Below are positions 4,069-6,299 of a stretch of 6,299 nt of DNA, in pieces. Numbering within the stretch: position 1 is the stretch's first letter; each line of letters starts with the position of its first letter. Source of the DNA: CAYXFZ01 sp964464385. GTDB lineage: Bacteria; Planctomycetota; UBA1135. Below the pieces are notes generated by a model. The model worked only from the letters and a program-made list of their open reading frames with translations, was not told the DNA's origin and ran no database searches. The DNA is taken from the NCBI GenBank assembly GCA_964464385.1, contig CAYXFZ010000105.1, forward strand, positions 1 to 6,299, read 5' to 3'. Made by a program: the position numbers and the translations under genes.

Positions 4069-6299
4069 CGCAGGCCTTCCGGAAGATTGCGGCCACTGCC
4101 CTCGGGGGGCACCGGTAGCGGATCCGTGGCCGGAGGAGGAGCGATTGAGGATCCCCGGGTTTCTTCCTCAGAAAGGATGCCGGAGGGAGTGGCAAAGACC
4201 GGTGCAGCGAATGCACTCGGATCCAACATGCCGGACTGGGACTGGGAACCTTCGGTCTGGGGCAAGATGACGTCCAGCGGGTTGTCAGCCCGGAATCGAG
4301 GGTCAATGCGCCGAACTCGATCCAGACCAATCACATCCGCGGCGGAGGCCTTGCTTGCGACCGAGATGTCATCCAATTCGTCAAAGCCCTTGAGGATTCG
4401 CGGGGTGCAGAAAAAGAAGAGAGTGGTTTTGATTTTAGTCTTGGTTTCACTGCCGAACAACCAACCCAAAACGGGGAGATCGGAAAGGAAGGGAATCCCC
4501 TGATCGGCAGTGGTGAGATCGTCGCGAACAATGCCGCCGATCCACATGGTGGCCCCATCCGGAAGGTAAACCGTGGTGTCCAAGGTACGCACAGCCTTGG
4601 GTGGGGGGATCGTGTCCCCGGGGTTGGAAGCGCCACGGAAGGTGGAGATTTCCAATGAAATACCCAAGCGGAGGTATTGATCCTCAGAAATGGAGGGGCT
4701 GATGCTGAGCTTGATTCCGGCTTCTTCGTAGCCAGCAAAACCGGTTGTCACGCCAACACCAGAGGTTGCCTGGGAAGTTCCATACGGAATTTGGTCGGTG
4801 GAATTGACGGTGGCCCCCTGATTGTTGGTCACCAGGATGGAGGGCACCGAAAGAATGTTTGCGCTGGTGCTGTTTTGAGCGGCGGCCAGAAGGAAAGGAA
4901 TGCCATACTGAGATCCATCCAAGATCCCGGCGGTAAAGCCGGCTCGGTTGGGATCCAGGATTCGAGTGTCCAAGGTGCCGTCTCCATCCGAATCCGTTAG
5001 CGTGCTCAGCCCCATAGAGGTAAAGCCGAAACCGGTCTGGGTGCCATCCCGCTCGGGGTAATTGACGTTGGCATACTCAAATCCAAGATCTCGAGAGAAA
5101 TCCTCAGAAACTTCAATGAGGGCGGTTTCAATGAGAACTTGCGGTTGACGACGGTCCAATTTGACAAGAAGTCTTTCCAGTTCCTCCATTTTCGTGCGAC
5201 TACCCGTAATGAGAAGGGAATTGGTGGCCTCTTCCGCCTCCACGATCAACTCCTGTTCCGCAATTTGCGTGGAAGAGGCCTGGTTGCCAGCACTCCGATT
5301 GCGGCGCTCTTCGGAAGTGCGGGCACTGTCTAAAAACCTTTCCAAGGATTCGGCCAATTCCGAAACCGCCACGTTTTTCAATCGGTAAACCCGAAAATGG
5401 GTCTCCGGATGATCCACGCGGGTATCCAATTGGGCCACCAGATCTCGAATCAAATCCAACTTGTTCTCTTCTGCAACAACAAGCAAGGAATTGTCGCGGG
5501 GATTGGGGACGATTTTGGTTTGGATGGTGACCTGACCGCTGGTGTCGTTGTTGTTGTTGCGCCTTCCCGGCTGATTGGTGCCAATGCCAGGTTCCAATTC
5601 TTCCAGCAGATCTTCCAAGATGGTGGCGAGGTCCTCGGCACTGGTTTCTTCCAGCGGAATGCGGATAAAGACTGGTTCCTCTTGGAAAGGCTCGACATCC
5701 AAAATTGTGAGCATGCGAATCGCGGCAGCAACGAAGGGGCCAAAGCCCTGTACCAAGAGGGCATTTTCGTTGGGCAAGGGCATGAAGGCGTCATTCGAAT
5801 TGTTGCCGGTCGACCCCAAGGCCGTGCGCAGATTGACGCCGACGGACTGAGCTTGGGCGTAGCGCAAGCGGAACACGGTGGCGACATAAGTGCCAGGCTT
5901 GTCCTTGTATTGCTCGATCTCTTCGGACTCCACGAACAGAGCATTGGGCTTGATGAGTTTATTGCGGGTCGCCTGGGTGTCATAGGTGATGACAATGACT
6001 TTGAGGTCACCCGAGCCCTGCTGGACACAAACAAAATCGTGAATCTTCATCAAGATCTGAAAGAAATTGTAAACTTCCGATTTGCGGATCCTTTTGTCGC
6101 CGTAAAGAAGGATGCGCTTTTGGTCCAGGAGGGCCTTGGTATTGGCATGTCCGGCCTCGTCTATGGTGAAGTTGTGGCCGGTCCAAACTTGCGCAATCTT
6201 GATGAATTGTCGTAGAGTCAGGCCGTCCTGGGGAGACTCGCTGAAGCGAAGGTTCAGCCATTGGCCATCCTCCTCGACCACGCCTTCCGGGATCTGGAT
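4065..6299 (-). CDS. gspD: Type II secretion outer-membrane secretin GspD (5' partial)
   Basis: 744 residues are visible. The frame stays open to the right edge, so the signal peptide and true start lie outside; the GTG at 6281 is probably an internal Val. GspD forms the multimeric outer-membrane channel. Numbering from the edge: N0-like domain about 1-105 (LTLRQFIKIAQVWTGHNFTI); N1 about 140-202 (VFRLRYAQAQSVGVNLRTAL, ending in ILD); N2 about 209-292 (NPRDNSLLVVAEENK, ending in LVAQLD); N3 about 300-381 (FRVYRLKNVAVSELA, ATNSLLITGS, ending in LVKLD); secretin barrel about 386-636 (QVLIETALIEVS, ILSVPSILVTNNQGATVN, IPFLSDLPVLGWLF). A tail of about 108 residues, rich in Pro and Ser, follows. 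Unusual points are a DSDGDGTLD loop at 436-444, NST in place of the common N-x-G of the gate region, and only two cysteines (91 and 631). The N0-to-N3 plus secretin order fits GspD rather than PilQ. It is first of the visible genes and overlaps gspE by 4 bases. Confidence 0.96.
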   Translation of the reverse strand: MQIPEGVVEEDGQWLNLRFSESPQDGLTLRQFIKIAQVWTGHNFTIDEAGHANTKALLDQKRILLYGDKRIRKSEVYNFFQILMKIHDFVCVQQGSGDLKVIVITYDTQATRNKLIKPNALFVESEEIEQYKDKPGTYVATVFRLRYAQAQSVGVNLRTALGSTGNNSNDAFMPLPNENALLVQGFGPFVAAAIRMLTILDVEPFQEEPVFIRIPLEETSAEDLATILEDLLEELEPGIGTNQPGRRNNNNDTSGQVTIQTKIVPNPRDNSLLVVAEENKLDLIRDLVAQLDTRVDHPETHFRVYRLKNVAVSELAESLERFLDSARTSEERRNRSAGNQASSTQIAEQELIVEAEEATNSLLITGSRTKMEELERLLVKLDRRQPQVLIETALIEVSEDFSRDLGFEYANVNYPERDGTQTGFGFTSMGLSTLTDSDGDGTLDTRILDPNRAGFTAGILDGSQYGIPFLLAAAQNSTSANILSVPSILVTNNQGATVNSTDQIPYGTSQATSGVGVTTGFAGYEEAGIKLSISPSISEDQYLRLGISLEISTFRGASNPGDTIPPPKAVRTLDTTVYLPDGATMWIGGIVRDDLTTADQGIPFLSDLPVLGWLFGSETKTKIKTTLFFFCTPRILKGFDELDDISVASKASAADVIGLDRVRRIDPRFRADNPLDVILPQTEGSQSQSGMLDPSAFAAPVFATPSGILSEEETRGSSIAPPPATDPLPVPPEGSGRNLPEGLR
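4075..4080 (-). promoter_or_regulatory. Ribosome binding site of gspE (GGAAGG)
   Basis: On the minus strand GGAAGG lies 6 bases upstream of the GTG start of gspE, inside the last codons of gspD. The spacing is near ideal and decides the non-ATG start. Confidence 0.75.

Noticed and set aside
3631..4503. Plus-strand open frame of 290 codons across the gspE/gspD junction
   Set aside because: It is antisense to two confident genes, has low-complexity Arg/Ser/Gly-rich sequence and no family features.
5397..6215. Long plus-strand open frame (272 codons) opposite gspD
   Set aside because: It lies wholly antisense to a clearly coding secretin gene, and its protein shows no recognisable motif or domain. 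It is a mirror of the gspD codon pattern.
6279..6281. GTG at 6281 as the start of gspD
   Set aside because: The frame continues upstream to the window edge (I-Q-I-P-E-G), no signal peptide follows the GTG, and a secretin needs one; the real start lies beyond 6299.
1..6299. Promoters, terminators, RNA genes, CRISPR arrays or mobile elements
   Set aside because: Coding sequence fills the window with gaps of at most 15 bases. I saw no hairpin followed by a T-run at the junctions, no direct-repeat arrays and no transposase motifs.

Overview
The window is one stretch of a type II secretion system (T2SS, general secretory pathway) operon. All genes are on the minus strand, so transcription runs from position 6299 down to 1. 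In that order the genes are gspD (secretin, 5' end outside the window), gspE (cytoplasmic ATPase), gspF (inner-membrane platform), gspG (major pseudopilin), gspH (minor pseudopilin) and the first 27 codons of a further pseudopilin, most likely gspI. There are no RNA genes, mobile elements, CRISPR arrays or non-coding stretches. The longest intergenic gap is 15 bases.

Layout: 6299-4065 gspD; 4068-2344 gspE, a GTGA start/stop overlap with gspD; 2328-1042 gspF, 15 bases after gspE; 1032-637 gspG, 9 bases after gspF; 665-78 gspH, overlapping gspG; 81-1 gspI, a TTGA overlap with gspH. The tight packing and overlapping starts and stops point to one polycistronic message with translational coupling. 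No internal promoter or terminator is evident. A run of ten N (1681-1690) is an assembly gap inside gspF; the reading frame continues across it.

How the genes work together: GspE hydrolyses ATP at the cytoplasmic face and acts on the polytopic GspF. This drives assembly of a periplasmic pseudopilus made mainly of GspG and capped by minor pseudopilins (GspH, GspI and others not seen here). The pseudopilus pushes folded exoproteins through the outer-membrane GspD channel. gspC, J, K, L, M and the prepilin peptidase gspO are not in the window and may lie on either side or elsewhere.

Organism: a diderm bacterium, since a secretin requires an outer membrane. Base composition is moderately GC-rich by eye. 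The proteins are clearly homologous to, but diverged from, the enterobacterial and pseudomonad versions. The N gap suggests a draft or metagenomic assembly. The GspD N-terminal region and the D-E-F-G-H-I order would fit a Planctomycetota, deltaproteobacterial-type or other uncultured lineage, but the phylum cannot be settled from this sequence alone.

I found no new system here. The points worth a second look are within known proteins: a calcium-loop-like DxDxDG motif and a long Pro/Ser-rich tail in GspD, substitutions in the GspD gate region, and a short gspI start that an ORF-length cutoff misses.
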